A stretch of 64,000 bases of DNA. Origin: Pseudocitrobacter corydidari. GTDB taxonomy: Bacteria; Pseudomonadota; Gammaproteobacteria; Enterobacterales; Enterobacteriaceae. The stretch covers positions 2,828,583-2,892,582 of the forward strand of contig NZ_CP087880.1 of the NCBI RefSeq assembly GCF_021172065.1, in the 5' to 3' direction. A program made the position numbers and the translations under genes. The notes below the pieces were generated by a model. The model worked only from the letters and a program-made list of their open reading frames with translations. It made no database searches and was not told where the DNA came from. This document shows, piece after piece, positions 48,173-61,797 of this stretch. Position 1 is the stretch's first letter. Every line of letters begins with the position of its first letter.

Positions 48173-49348
48173 TTAGCCTAATACTACGCGAGGCGTCTTA
48201 TCCAGACGACCGCTCAGGCCAATCAGCAACAGAGCAACCAGAACAATCACAGCGCCAATCCACGGGGTTTGCGCCAGGCCATAATGCTCTACCGTTTGGC
48301 CACCGATAATTGAACCCAATGCGATGCCAATGTTAAAGGCGGCGATGTTAAGCCCGGAAGCCACGTCAACCGCTGAAGGCGTGTACTGCTCCGCTTTCTG
48401 TACCACATAGACCTGCAGACCCGGAACGTTACCAAATGCAAATATCCCCATCACCAGCACCGTCGCCAGCGCGGCATACTGCATCGAGGCGGTGAACTGG
48501 AAGACCAGCAGCAAAACCATCAGCACAGCAAAGATGAATTTCAGCGCAGGCACCGCACCATGTTTATCCGCCAGTTTACCGCCCCAGATGTTACCAATCG
48601 CCACTGAAACACCATACCCCAGCAGGATCCAGCTCACTGCACTCGGTGTAAAACCGGCCAGGTTTTGCATCATCGGCGCAAGGAAAGTGAACGCCGTAAA
48701 TACGCCACCGTAGCCGAGCGCGGTCACCGCATAAATCATCAGCAGACGCGGATGCGTCAGCACCTTAACCTGTTCGCGCAGGCTCGCTGGCGCACGGCTG
48801 GGAATGTTATTCGGTACCAGAATCGCACTGGCGATTAAGGCAATCACGCCCAATACAGAGACCGCGAGGAACGTTTCACGCCAGCCGAAGTGCTGACCGA
48901 TAAACGTGCCTAACGGCACGCCGGTGACCAGCGCGACGGTCAGACCGCCAAACATAATGGCAATCGCGGATGCGGCTTTCTCTTTCGGCACCAGACTGGT
49001 AGCGATAGTGGAACCGATTGAAAAGAATACGCCATGCGCCAGGCCTGTCATCAAGCGAGCCAACACTAGCGTGGCATAGCTCGGAGCCTGCCAGGCCAGC
49101 AGGTTACCCAGCGTAAACAGCACCATCAGCCCCAGCAACAGCTGTTTGCGCGGCAGTTTACCGGTGAGAGCAGTCAGAACCGGTGCGCCAATGGCGACAC
49201 CTAATGCATAGATAGAAACCAGCAGCCCGGCGGATGGCAGGGAGATGGATAACTGGTCAGCAATAGTTGGCACCAGTCCAACAATCACAAATTCCGTTGT
49301 GCCTATCGCAAAGGCACTGATAGTCAACGCAAGTAACGCCAGAGGCAT
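48173..49348 (-). CDS. MFS transporter, DHA1 (AraJ-like) family
   Basis: 391 residues with 12 predicted membrane helices; GTTEFVIVGLVPTIA in helix 1 and RLMTGLAHGVFFS, VPLGTFIGQHFGWRETF in the first half are typical of AraJ/YdhP-type exporters. Substrate unknown. E. coli has no such gene between yafD and yafC, so this is an insertion or an ancestral gene lost there. Divergent from yafC, which suggests control by that LysR protein. Confidence 0.9.
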   Translation of the reverse strand: MPLALLALTISAFAIGTTEFVIVGLVPTIADQLSISLPSAGLLVSIYALGVAIGAPVLTALTGKLPRKQLLLGLMVLFTLGNLLAWQAPSYATLVLARLMTGLAHGVFFSIGSTIATSLVPKEKAASAIAIMFGGLTVALVTGVPLGTFIGQHFGWRETFLAVSVLGVIALIASAILVPNNIPSRAPASLREQVKVLTHPRLLMIYAVTALGYGGVFTAFTFLAPMMQNLAGFTPSAVSWILLGYGVSVAIGNIWGGKLADKHGAVPALKFIFAVLMVLLLVFQFTASMQYAALATVLVMGIFAFGNVPGLQVYVVQKAEQYTPSAVDVASGLNIAAFNIGIALGSIIGGQTVEHYGLAQTPWIGAVIVLVALLLIGLSGRLDKTPRVVLG

Positions 49349-49453
49349 AATTTACTCCACATCATTCAGTATTAAGATGACACGAAGTATGCCGGGATGT
49401 TTTAATAACAAAAACCACCAAAATCTCAATTGAATTTTGCATCAGGTGCAACA

Positions 49454-50365
49454 ATGAAAGCAACCTCAGAAGAAATTGCCATTTTCGTTGCCGTCGTCGA
49501 AAGCGGCAGCTTCAGCCGTGCGGCGGAGCAGCTCGGCCAGGCCAACTCGGCGGTCAGCCGGGCCGTAAAAAAACTGGAGTCTAAGCTGGGCGTCGGCCTG
49601 CTGAACCGCACGACGCGCCAGCTCAGTCTGACAGAAGAAGGCGAGCGCTATTTCCGCCGTGTGCAGGTAATTCTTCAGGAGATGGCGGCGGCTGAAGATG
49701 AAGTCATGGAGACGCGCCGCATACCGCGTGGAGTGCTACGAGTGGATGCCGCAACGCCCGTGACGCTCAATTTCCTGACGCCGCTGATTAAGCCCTTTCG
49801 CGAACGCTATCCGGAAATCACGCTTTCTCTGGTCTCCTCGGAGACGTTTATCAATCTGATTGAGAGAAAGGTCGATGTCGCCATTCGCGCGGGGGCGTTA
49901 AGCGATTCCAGCCTGCGCGCCAGGCCGCTATTTACCAGCTATCGCAAGATAGTCGCCTCGCCGGAATACATCGCCCGTCATGGTAAACCTGAAACCGTCG
50001 CCGATCTTAAAGATCATCTGTGCTTAGGCTTTACCGAACCCGCCACGCTGAATACCTGGCCAGTTTCCTGTTGTGATGGTCAGCTACATGAAATTACCAG
50101 CGGGCTGTCGTCCAATAGTGGAGAAACCATTAAACAACTCTGCCTGAACGGAAATGGGATTGCGTGTCTGTCGGATTATATGATTATGAAGGAGCTGGAG
50201 CGGGGAGAATTCGTGGAGCTGCTCGCCGAGCATCGGGTGCCGGTCGAGATGCCGTTTAGCGCAGTGTATTACAGTGATAAAGCGGTGAGCCCGCGTATCC
50301 GGGCATTCATTGATTTCCTGAGTGAACATGCGGGCAGCTTTGCTACCCGCACGCAGGAGAGTTAA
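49454..50365 (+). CDS. yafC: LysR-family regulator YafC
   Basis: 303 residues from the ATG at 49454 ([11 protein letters not shown]). N-terminal winged HTH (residues 5-65, [20 protein letters not shown]), then a LysR substrate-binding domain. About 105 bases separate it from the divergent MFS gene, the usual place for a LysR operator. Tail meets dkgB (4-base overlap). Confidence 0.94.
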   Translation: MKATSEEIAIFVAVVESGSFSRAAEQLGQANSAVSRAVKKLESKLGVGLLNRTTRQLSLTEEGERYFRRVQVILQEMAAAEDEVMETRRIPRGVLRVDAATPVTLNFLTPLIKPFRERYPEITLSLVSSETFINLIERKVDVAIRAGALSDSSLRARPLFTSYRKIVASPEYIARHGKPETVADLKDHLCLGFTEPATLNTWPVSCCDGQLHEITSGLSSNSGETIKQLCLNGNGIACLSDYMIMKELERGEFVELLAEHRVPVEMPFSAVYYSDKAVSPRIRAFIDFLSEHAGSFATRTQES

Positions 50366-51165
50366 TCCCAGTTCGGCGCCAGGCCTTCCGGGCTTACCAG
50401 GCGATCGTTGCAATCCAGTGCGGCGATCGCTTTTTTGTCTTCGCCATCCAGTTGCAGTTTCAACGCCAGCAGGTTACTTGCCAGGTTTTCGCGTTTGGTA
50501 GAAGAAGGGATCACCGAGTAACCTTCCCCCATCGCCCATGCCAGAATCACCTGTGCTGGCGTAGCATTATATTTTGTGGCAATACGCACAATGGTTTCAT
50601 CTTTCAGCGCCTTGCCATAAGCCAGCGTCATATAAGAGGTGATGTGAATGCCGTGCTCGCTCGCCCAATCCACCACTTTCCGGTTTTGCAGGTACGGGGA
50701 AAGCTCAATCTGATTGGTCGCGATATTCTCTGCACCAACCGCACTTATCGCCTGCTCCATCAACGGGATGGTGAAATTAGAGATACCGATTTCACGCGTC
50801 AGGCCCTGTTTTTTGGCCTCCAGTAGCGCATGCATGAACTCTTCGACAGAGACGGCGTTATTTGGCGATGGCCAGTGGACCAGCGTTAAATCGACATAAT
50901 CGGTGCGCAGCTTTTTCAGGCTCTCTTTGAGGCTTGGGATCAGCTTCTCTTTGCTCAGATTTTCGGTCCAGATCTTGGTGGTGATAAAGATCTCTTCACG
51001 CGGTACGCTGCTTTCAGCAATCGCCAGGCCTACAGCGGCTTCATTATCGTAGATTTGTGCGGTATCAACAGCGCGATAACCCAGTTCCAGCGCGGTTTTT
51101 ACCGAAGCAATGACCACGTCATCTTTCAGGCGGAAAGTACCAAGACCAAATGCAGGGATAGACAT
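50362..51165 (-). CDS. dkgB: 2,5-diketo-D-gluconate / methylglyoxal reductase DkgB
   Basis: 267 residues from the ATG at 51165 ([11 protein letters not shown]) with AGGAG upstream. Aldo-keto reductase: tetrad residues in [22 protein letters not shown] and [14 protein letters not shown] site near [13 protein letters not shown]. Position beside aspU matches E. coli. Confidence 0.96.
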   Translation of the reverse strand: MSIPAFGLGTFRLKDDVVIASVKTALELGYRAVDTAQIYDNEAAVGLAIAESSVPREEIFITTKIWTENLSKEKLIPSLKESLKKLRTDYVDLTLVHWPSPNNAVSVEEFMHALLEAKKQGLTREIGISNFTIPLMEQAISAVGAENIATNQIELSPYLQNRKVVDWASEHGIHITSYMTLAYGKALKDETIVRIATKYNATPAQVILAWAMGEGYSVIPSSTKRENLASNLLALKLQLDGEDKKAIAALDCNDRLVSPEGLAPNWD

Positions 51166-51286
51166 AGTGCTCCTCTTAAATCCTTTGTTTTGATAGTAAA
51201 GAGGATTATGGCGATGCGGATGGGGGAGAAAAAGAGTGAAAAATGCAGAGGATTTTTGCTGAGAGCGCAATAATTGGATTGAAGAC

Positions 51287-51316
51287 GAAAAAAAGCCCTG
51301 AGCGTTAACTCAGGGC
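51287..51316 (-). terminator. Terminator of the rRNA operon / aspU
   Basis: GCCCTGAG and CTCAGGGC arms (51295-51302, 51309-51316), followed on the minus strand by a T-rich tract. Lies 12 bases past aspU. Confidence 0.88.
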
Positions 51317-51327
51317 TTCTTAATAAG

Positions 51328-51404
51328 TGGCGGAACGGACGGGACTCGAACCCGCGACCCCCTGCGTGACAGGCAGGTATTCTAACCGACTGAACTACCG
51401 CTCC
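51328..51404 (-). tRNA. aspU: tRNA-Asp (anticodon GTC), distal gene of the rRNA operon
   Basis: 77 nucleotides with encoded CCA, identical to aspV. Located after 5S, as aspU after rrfH in E. coli, so part of the rRNA transcript. Confidence 0.97.
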
Positions 51405-51452
51405 ACCGAATTTCTTTGTCACTACCCGGATTTTCATCCCGGTTTACTGCAA

Positions 51453-51603
51453 TTTGATGCCTGGCAGTTTATGAATCACTTCGTGATTCACCCTTCGGGC
51501 CGTTGCTTTGCAACGTTCAAAAGCTTTCGCTTTTGTCCTACTCTCTTATCGAGTAGTGAACTGCCTCAAAGGTCAGTGCCATACTTCTTAATTTGATGCC
51601 TGG
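51453..51603 (-). repeat. Duplicated 5S 3' end enclosing a four-hairpin cassette
   Basis: The 18-19 bases around the 5S 3' end occur again at 51450-51468 (ctggcagtt preceded by aatttgatgc). Between the copies are a decayed 5S-like segment (51537-51566) and four hairpins in tandem: 51519-51534, 51501-51515, 51491-51499 and 51472-51490, each with a 3-4 base loop. It looks like a second 5S gene whose middle was replaced. It would be transcribed as part of the rRNA precursor. Confidence 0.6.
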
Positions 51604-51716
51604 CAGTTCCCTACTCTCGCATGGGGAGACCCCACACTACCATCGGCGCTACGGCGTTTCACTTCTGAGTTCGGCATGGGGTCAGGTGGGACCACCGCGC
51701 TAGTGCCGCCAGGCAA
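51597..51716 (-). rRNA. rrfH: 5S ribosomal RNA
   Basis: About 120 nucleotides starting TGCCTGGCGGC and ending CTGCCAGGCAT, with the conserved CCCATGCCGAACTCAG segment. Third rRNA of the operon. Confidence 0.97.
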
Positions 51717-51809
51717 ATTCTGTTTATTAACCCGCTTATCGCCGGTTAATCTAATCTGTTATCAAGCTTACTTATCGATGTCTCTTCGCCAAAACATCTT
51801 CGGCGTTGT

Positions 51810-54716
<2,907 letters not shown>

Positions 54717-54823
54717 TCACAACCCGAAGATGTTTCGTAAAACACCATCAGTGTTGCGAAAATTTGAGAGACTCGAACACACTTAAATAGTGTGTCGTTT
54801 CAATTTTCAGCTTGATCCAGATT

Positions 54824-54834
54824 TTTAAAGAGCA
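54824..54834 (-). promoter_or_regulatory. Spacer boxA antitermination site
   Basis: TGCTCTTTAAA on the minus strand in the tRNA-Ala to 23S spacer, matching rrn boxA. Confidence 0.7.
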
Positions 54835-54894
54835 AAACTTCGCAGCACACTTATTCAGTGTACTCTGAAGTTTTCTTGTTTTTTGCAGTAAAGA

Positions 54895-54970
54895 TGGTGG
54901 AGCTATGCGGGATCGAACCGCAGACCTCCTGCGTGCAAAGCAGGCGCTCTCCCAGCTGAGCTATAGCCCC
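54895..54970 (-). tRNA. alaV: tRNA-Ala (anticodon TGC)
   Basis: 76 nucleotides with encoded CCA; acceptor GGGGCTA/TAGCTCC, anticodon loop TTTGCAC. Second tRNA of the 16S-23S spacer. Confidence 0.97.
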
Positions 54971-55073
54971 ATCGTTTTTATCTCTGACCGTAATTTCTGT
55001 TGAGGCAAGGCGTGGTGACACGAAGCATACTGAAGTATGTGAGTGTCGCCGCAACGCAGCATCAGCAGAAATT

Positions 55074-55150
<77 letters not shown>

Positions 55151-55220
55151 GCAGAGATTTTTTACTGCTAATTTTCATCAGACAATCTGTGTGGACACTT
55201 CAAGGAACGGTTCTTTAAGG

Positions 55221-56762
<1,542 letters not shown>

Positions 56763-56890
56763 AAGTTTGATGCTCGTGAATTAAACTTCGTAATGAATTA
56801 CGTGTTCACTCAGAGACTTGGTATTCATTTATCGTCTTGCGACGTTAAGAATCCGTATCATTGAGTGCCCACACAGATTGTCTGATAAAT

Positions 56891-56902
56891 TGTTAAAGAG
56901 CA
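56891..56902 (-). promoter_or_regulatory. Leader boxA antitermination site
   Basis: TGCTCTTTAACA on the minus strand, the exact rrn boxA, 129 bases before 16S. Confidence 0.85.
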
Positions 56903-56941
56903 GTGCAACGCGGCTTTACGCTCACCGTTGCGAGGTCCCGT

Positions 56942-56969
56942 ATAATACGTTTTCCTCTTTCAGAGTCAA
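56942..56969 (-). promoter_or_regulatory. rRNA promoter P2
   Basis: -35 TTGACT (56964-56969), 16-base spacer, -10 TATTAT (56942-56947) on the minus strand. Confidence 0.8.
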
Positions 56970-57051
56970 CCCTATTTTCAAGGATTTTTCTCTTCAACCG
57001 AACCGGCTGTTTGTGTGAAGTGTTTCACATCCGCCGTGTCGATGGAGGCGC

Positions 57052-57079
57052 ATTATAGGGAGTTATCTGTAGGCCGCAA
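57052..57079 (-). promoter_or_regulatory. rRNA promoter P1
   Basis: -35 TTGCGG (57074-57079), 16-base spacer and consensus -10 TATAAT (57052-57057), followed by a GCGCC discriminator typical of stringent, ppGpp-sensitive rrn P1 promoters. A/T tracts upstream (57080-57095) resemble an UP element. Confidence 0.85.
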
Positions 57080-57184
57080 TAGAAAAATGACAGAAAAACG
57101 ACTGACTGCTGCATTCCACAGCAACACCCCGCTTTATACCCACTTGCCCACAGAGTTATCCACAAAAAGCCGTTTTAACCGGCC

Positions 57185-57748
57185 TTAGTTATGCGGTTTA
57201 ACGAGCGCGGGCAGGTCTGCAAGGCTATTAATCACAATATCTGCCGCCTGCTCTGCTTCCTCTGTTACCGGCTTGCCGGTGCGAACCAGAACCTTCGTGC
57301 CGACATTGGCTGCCGCAGCGGCCTGCATGTCTTCCAGTTTATCGCCCACCATATAAGAAGAAGCCATATCAATGTGGAGATACTCCTGGGCGGATTTGAA
57401 CATTCCCGGATGCGGTTTACGGCAATCACACACCTGGCGATACTCTTCAACCGTTCCCTGCGGGTGATGCGGGCAATAATAGATGCCATCCAGGTCAACA
57501 CCGCGATCGGCCAGCGACCAGTCCATCCACTCAGTCAGGGTTTCAAACTGCGCTTCGGTAAATTTGCCGCGCGCAATCCCGGACTGGTTAGTCACCAGCA
57601 CCAGCGCATAGCCCATTTCTTTTAATTTACGCATGGCATCAATAACGCCATCGATAAATTCGAAATCATCTATTTCATGGACGTAACCATGATCGACATT
57701 AATCGTGCCATCACGATCGAGAAAAATAGCGGGTACAGACTTTGCCAC
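57185..57748 (-). CDS. gmhB: D-glycero-beta-D-manno-heptose 1,7-bisphosphate 7-phosphatase
   Basis: 187 residues, HAD family. Third step of ADP-heptose synthesis for [12 protein letters not shown] carries the nucleophile Asp, [11 protein letters not shown] motif II, and the zinc ligands are in CPHHPQG and CDCRKPHPG. Lies directly upstream of the rRNA promoters on the same strand. Confidence 0.96.
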   Translation of the reverse strand: MAKSVPAIFLDRDGTINVDHGYVHEIDDFEFIDGVIDAMRKLKEMGYALVLVTNQSGIARGKFTEAQFETLTEWMDWSLADRGVDLDGIYYCPHHPQGTVEEYRQVCDCRKPHPGMFKSAQEYLHIDMASSYMVGDKLEDMQAAAAANVGTKVLVRTGKPVTEEAEQAADIVINSLADLPALVKPHN

Positions 57749-57836
57749 CGTGTTGCTCCTGAATAAGGCGTGTGGCGCTAGTATCTCATGTTTCGACGGG
57801 CAATAAAGTGCTGATCGTACAAAGCTGGATTGATTT

Positions 57837-57852
57837 AGACGTCTGGATGCCT
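57837..57852. promoter_or_regulatory. MetJ (met box) operator upstream of metN
   Basis: A perfect met box AGACGTCT followed directly by the weaker GGATGCCT. Tandem 8-bp boxes are what MetJ dimers need, so metNIQ should be repressed with S-adenosylmethionine. 86 bases before metN. Confidence 0.85.
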
Positions 57853-57937
57853 TAACATCCGTTCAGTTGACGGCTATCGACCGTTTCTGGCAGAAGAAAA
57901 TGCCACGGCAAACCCATAAGCGATAATAAATAGTCTA

Positions 57938-58969
57938 ATGATTAAACTTTCGAATATCACCAAAGTGTTCCAGCAGGGGAACCGCACCATACAGGCGTTG
58001 AACAACGTTAGCCTGCATGTTCCTGCCGGGCAGATTTACGGCGTCATTGGCGCATCCGGCGCGGGTAAAAGTACGCTGATTCGCTGCGTGAACCTGCTTG
58101 AGCGCCCAACCCAGGGAAGCGTTGAAGTAGGCGGCCAGGAGCTGACCGCGCTTTCTGAAGGTGAGCTGACCAAAGCACGCCGTCAAATTGGCATGATTTT
58201 CCAGCACTTTAACCTGCTCTCTTCCCGTACCGTTTTTGGCAACGTGGCCTTACCGCTGGAGCTGGACAACACCTCTAAAGAGGAAGTGAAACGTCGCGTC
58301 ACCGAGTTGCTGGATCTGGTCGGTCTTGGCGATAAACATGACAGCTACCCGGCAAATCTCTCCGGCGGACAGAAACAGCGCGTCGCGATTGCCCGCGCGC
58401 TGGCGAGCAACCCGAAAGTGCTGCTGTGCGATGAAGCCACCAGCGCGCTGGACCCGGCGACCACCCGCTCGATTCTCGAACTGCTGAAAGACATTAACCG
58501 CCGTCTGGGGCTGACTATCCTGCTCATCACCCACGAAATGGATGTGGTGAAGCGCATCTGCGATTGCGTGGCCGTCATCAGCAACGGTGAACTGATTGAA
58601 CAGGATACGGTGAGCGAAGTCTTCTCCCATCCGAAAACCCCGTTGGCGCAGCAGTTTATTCAGTCCACGCTGCATCTGGACATTCCGGATGACTATCAGG
58701 CGCGCCTGAAAGCCGAACCGTTCGCCGACAGCGTGCCGATGCTACGTCTGGAATTCACCGGTCAATCCGTTGATGCGCCACTGCTCTCCGAGACCGCGCG
58801 TCGCTTCAACGTCAACAACAACATTATTAGCGCGCAGATGGATTACGCCGGTGGCGTGAAGTTCGGCATCATGCTGACTGAAATGCACGGCGAACAAAAC
58901 GATACACAAGCCGCCATTGCCTGGCTGCAACAACACCATGTAAAAGTAGAGGTACTGGGTTATGTCTGA
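57938..58969 (+). CDS. metN: Methionine ABC transporter, ATP-binding protein
   Basis: 343 residues. Walker [10 protein letters not shown], signature LSGGQKQR, Walker [13 protein letters not shown], and a C-terminal NIL regulatory domain (about 265-343) that binds methionine and inhibits uptake. Powers D- and L-methionine import through MetI. Overlaps metI by 8 bases. Confidence 0.97.
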   Translation: MIKLSNITKVFQQGNRTIQALNNVSLHVPAGQIYGVIGASGAGKSTLIRCVNLLERPTQGSVEVGGQELTALSEGELTKARRQIGMIFQHFNLLSSRTVFGNVALPLELDNTSKEEVKRRVTELLDLVGLGDKHDSYPANLSGGQKQRVAIARALASNPKVLLCDEATSALDPATTRSILELLKDINRRLGLTILLITHEMDVVKRICDCVAVISNGELIEQDTVSEVFSHPKTPLAQQFIQSTLHLDIPDDYQARLKAEPFADSVPMLRLEFTGQSVDAPLLSETARRFNVNNNIISAQMDYAGGVKFGIMLTEMHGEQNDTQAAIAWLQQHHVKVEVLGYV

Positions 58970-59615
58970 GCCAATGATGTGGTTACTGGCGCGCGGCGTC
59001 TGGGAAACGCTGGCGATGACCTTTGTGTCCGGCTTTTTCGGTTTTGTAATCGGCTTACCGGCAGGCGTGCTGCTTTACGTTACGCGTCCGGGGCAAATTA
59101 TTGAGAATGCCAAGCTGTATCGCATTCTGTCGGCGCTGGTAAACATCTTCCGTTCTATTCCTTTTATTATCTTGCTGGTGTGGATGATTCCGTTTACCCG
59201 CGTGATCGTCGGCACGTCAATCGGTTTGCAGGCGGCTATCGTTCCGCTGACCGTGGGCGCTGCCCCGTTTATCGCCCGTATGGTGGAAAACGCCCTGCTG
59301 GAAATCCCGACCGGGTTGATTGAAGCCTCCCGCGCAATGGGCGCCACGCCGATGCAGATCGTCCGTAAAGTTCTGTTGCCGGAAGCACTGCCGGGCCTGG
59401 TGAATGCCGCAACCATCACCCTGATTACGCTGGTTGGCTATTCCGCAATGGGCGGTGCCGTTGGCGCGGGTGGTCTGGGTCAGATTGGCTACCAGTACGG
59501 GTATATCGGTTATAACGCGACGGTAATGAATACAGTACTGGTATTACTGGTCGTTCTGGTTTATTTAATTCAGCTATCTGGCGATCGCATCGTTCGGACT
59601 GTGACTCATAAATAA
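58962..59615 (+). CDS. metI: Methionine ABC transporter, permease
   Basis: 217 residues, five membrane helices. The EAA loop that contacts MetN reads [20 protein letters not shown]. Start codon lies inside metN, indicating coupled translation. Confidence 0.97.
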   Translation: MSEPMMWLLARGVWETLAMTFVSGFFGFVIGLPAGVLLYVTRPGQIIENAKLYRILSALVNIFRSIPFIILLVWMIPFTRVIVGTSIGLQAAIVPLTVGAAPFIARMVENALLEIPTGLIEASRAMGATPMQIVRKVLLPEALPGLVNAATITLITLVGYSAMGGAVGAGGLGQIGYQYGYIGYNATVMNTVLVLLVVLVYLIQLSGDRIVRTVTHK

Positions 59616-59654
59616 CGTATTAAACAACACAACTCGAAGAGTTAAGGAAATAAC

Positions 59655-60470
59655 ATGGCGTTTAAGTTTAAAACTTTTGCGGCGGTCGGCGCTCTGATCG
59701 GTACTCTGGCACTGGCGGGTTGCGGTCAGGACGAGAAAGATCCCAACCACATCAAAGTCGGCGTGATTGTCGGCGCGGAACAGCAGGTTGCTGAAGTGGC
59801 TCAGAAAGTGGCGAAAGAAAAATACGGCCTGGACGTAGAACTGGTCACCTTCAACGACTACGTGCTGCCTAACGAAGCGCTGAGCAAAGGCGACATCGAC
59901 GCGAACGCCTTCCAGCACAAACCTTATCTGGATCAGCAGATTAAAGACCGCGGCTACAAACTGGTTTCTGTAGGCTCCACATTCGTTTACCCGATCGCGG
60001 GCTATTCGAAAAAAATCAAATCACTGGATGAACTGCAGCCAGGTTCACAGGTTGCCGTGCCTAACGATCCAACCAACCTTGGTCGTACCCTGCTGCTGTT
60101 GCAAAAAGTGGGTCTGATTAAACTGAAAGACGGCATTGGCCTGCTGCCAACCGTTCTGGATATCACCGAGAACCCGAAAAACCTGAAGATTGTTGAACTG
60201 GAAGCACCGCAGCTGCCGCGTTCTCTGGATGACGCGCAAATCGCACTGGCGGTCATCAACACCACTTATGCCAGCCAGATTGGCCTGACCCCGGCAAAAG
60301 ACGGCATCTTTGTTGAAGACAAAGACTCCCCGTACGTTAACCTGATCGTGACTCGCGAAGATAACAAAGACGCGGAAAACGTGAAGAAATTCGTTGAGGC
60401 TTACCAGTCTGACGAAGTGTACGAAGCGGCTAACAAAGTCTTCAACGGTGGCGCGGTAAAAGGCTGGTAA
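59655..60470 (+). CDS. metQ: Methionine-binding lipoprotein
   Basis: 271 residues. Lipoprotein signal with LALAGC lipobox; NlpA/MetQ-type binding fold with LVTFNDYVLPNEAL, ANAFQHKPYLD and AVPNDPTNLGR. Delivers methionine to MetNI from the periplasm. Confidence 0.97.
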   Translation: MAFKFKTFAAVGALIGTLALAGCGQDEKDPNHIKVGVIVGAEQQVAEVAQKVAKEKYGLDVELVTFNDYVLPNEALSKGDIDANAFQHKPYLDQQIKDRGYKLVSVGSTFVYPIAGYSKKIKSLDELQPGSQVAVPNDPTNLGRTLLLLQKVGLIKLKDGIGLLPTVLDITENPKNLKIVELEAPQLPRSLDDAQIALAVINTTYASQIGLTPAKDGIFVEDKDSPYVNLIVTREDNKDAENVKKFVEAYQSDEVYEAANKVFNGGAVKGW

Positions 60471-60498
60471 GTTACCCCCGCTAAGCACTATCTTTCAG

Positions 60499-60516
60499 GA
60501 CGGGCGCATGCCCGTC
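60499..60516 (+). terminator. Terminator of metNIQ
   Basis: GACGGGC GCAT GCCCGTC hairpin followed by a T-containing tail, 28 bases past metQ. Confidence 0.75.
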
Positions 60517-60578
60517 TTGTCATTTCTGCAAGCACCTGATTCAATAAGCGCTGGTCTATCATAATTTGAGGAAATACT

Positions 60579-60983
60579 ATGCGTGCTTTACCGATCTGTT
60601 TAATAGCACTGATGTTAGGCGGCTGTTCGATGCTAAACAGATCTCCCGTTGAACCTGTTCAAAGCACCGCGTCTACGCCTAAAACGGAAACCGTAAAACC
60701 AAAACCTGTCCGCGCCACCCCGGTGAGAATCTACACCAAGGCGGAAGATTTGGTCGGCAAACCTTTCCGCGATTTAGGTGAAGTCTCCGGCGATTCCTGC
60801 CAGGCAACCAATCAGGACTCTCCGCCAAACATCCCGACCGCCCGCAAGCGTATGCAGATCAACGCCTCAAAAATGAAAGCGAATGCGGTTCTGCTGCACA
60901 GCTGCGAAGTCACCAGCGGTACGCCAGGCTGCTATCGTCAGGCCGTATGTATCGGTTCGGCGCTCAACGTCTCGGCGAAATGA
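60579..60983 (+). CDS. rcsF: Rcs stress-sensing outer-membrane lipoprotein
   Basis: 134 residues. Lipobox LGGC near residue 16; a Pro/Lys-rich linker (about 30-50) then a domain with four Cys (DSCQ, HSCE, PGCY, AVCIG) forming two disulfides. Signals envelope damage to IgaA and the Rcs phosphorelay. Stop codon overlaps the trmO start. Confidence 0.96.
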   Translation: MRALPICLIALMLGGCSMLNRSPVEPVQSTASTPKTETVKPKPVRATPVRIYTKAEDLVGKPFRDLGEVSGDSCQATNQDSPPNIPTARKRMQINASKMKANAVLLHSCEVTSGTPGCYRQAVCIGSALNVSAK

Positions 60984-61687
60984 GCACCTTCCAGTTCGAG
61001 CAGATAGGCATTATCCGCTCACCGTATAGAGAGAAGTTCGCTGTACCGCGCCAGCCAGGTCTGGTGAAAAGCGGCGGCGGCGAACTTCACTTGATTGCGC
61101 CTTATAACCAGGCCGACGCCGTTCGCGGCCTGGAAGGGTTCAGCCATTTGTGGGTGCTGTTTGTTTTCCATCAGACGATGGAAGGCGGCTGGCGCCCCAC
61201 GGTTCGCCCCCCTCGTCTGGGCGGCAATGCCCGCATGGGCGTCTTCGCTACGCGTTCGACCTTTCGCCCGAATCCCATCGGCATGTCGCTGGTTGAGCTG
61301 CGGGGGATACGTACCCACAAAGACCAGGTGATCCTCGAACTGGGCAGCCTGGATTTAGTGGACGGTACGCCGGTAGTGGATATCAAACCCTATCTGCCGT
61401 TTGCCGAAGCATTACCAGACGCCAACGCAAGCTATGCGCAGGACGCGCCGCAGGCCGCTGTCGATATCGCGTTTACCCGTGAAGTGCAGCAACAAATTTT
61501 ATCCCTGGAAAAACGCTACCCGCGACTACAGCAGTTTATCCATGAAGTACTGGCGCAGGACCCGCGTCCGGCCTACCGTAAGAATGAAGAAGAAGGGAAA
61601 ACCTACGCCGTGTGGCTGCTCGATTTCAACGTGCGCTGGCGCGTAACGCCCGCAGGCTTTGAAGTCTTTGCGCTGGAAGCCAGGTAA
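60980..61687 (+). CDS. trmO: tRNA (adenine(37)-N6)-methyltransferase TrmO
   Basis: 235 residues from the ATG of the ATGA overlap with rcsF. N-terminal single-sheet UPF0066 domain (GIIRSPYREKFAVPRQPG, RSTFRPNPIGMSLVEL) that binds SAM. Methylates t6A37 of tRNA-Thr. Translationally coupled to rcsF. Confidence 0.94.
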   Translation: MSTFQFEQIGIIRSPYREKFAVPRQPGLVKSGGGELHLIAPYNQADAVRGLEGFSHLWVLFVFHQTMEGGWRPTVRPPRLGGNARMGVFATRSTFRPNPIGMSLVELRGIRTHKDQVILELGSLDLVDGTPVVDIKPYLPFAEALPDANASYAQDAPQAAVDIAFTREVQQQILSLEKRYPRLQQFIHEVLAQDPRPAYRKNEEEGKTYAVWLLDFNVRWRVTPAGFEVFALEAR

Positions 61688-61797
61688 ATTCGCTACACTC
61701 TCTTTTGACATCCCCTTCTCGCTGGTAAACTAAATCACTTTTTTTGCATCAGGCTCACGTTGAGCCTGTTCGATCGTCCAACTGGAACCGTAACAAC

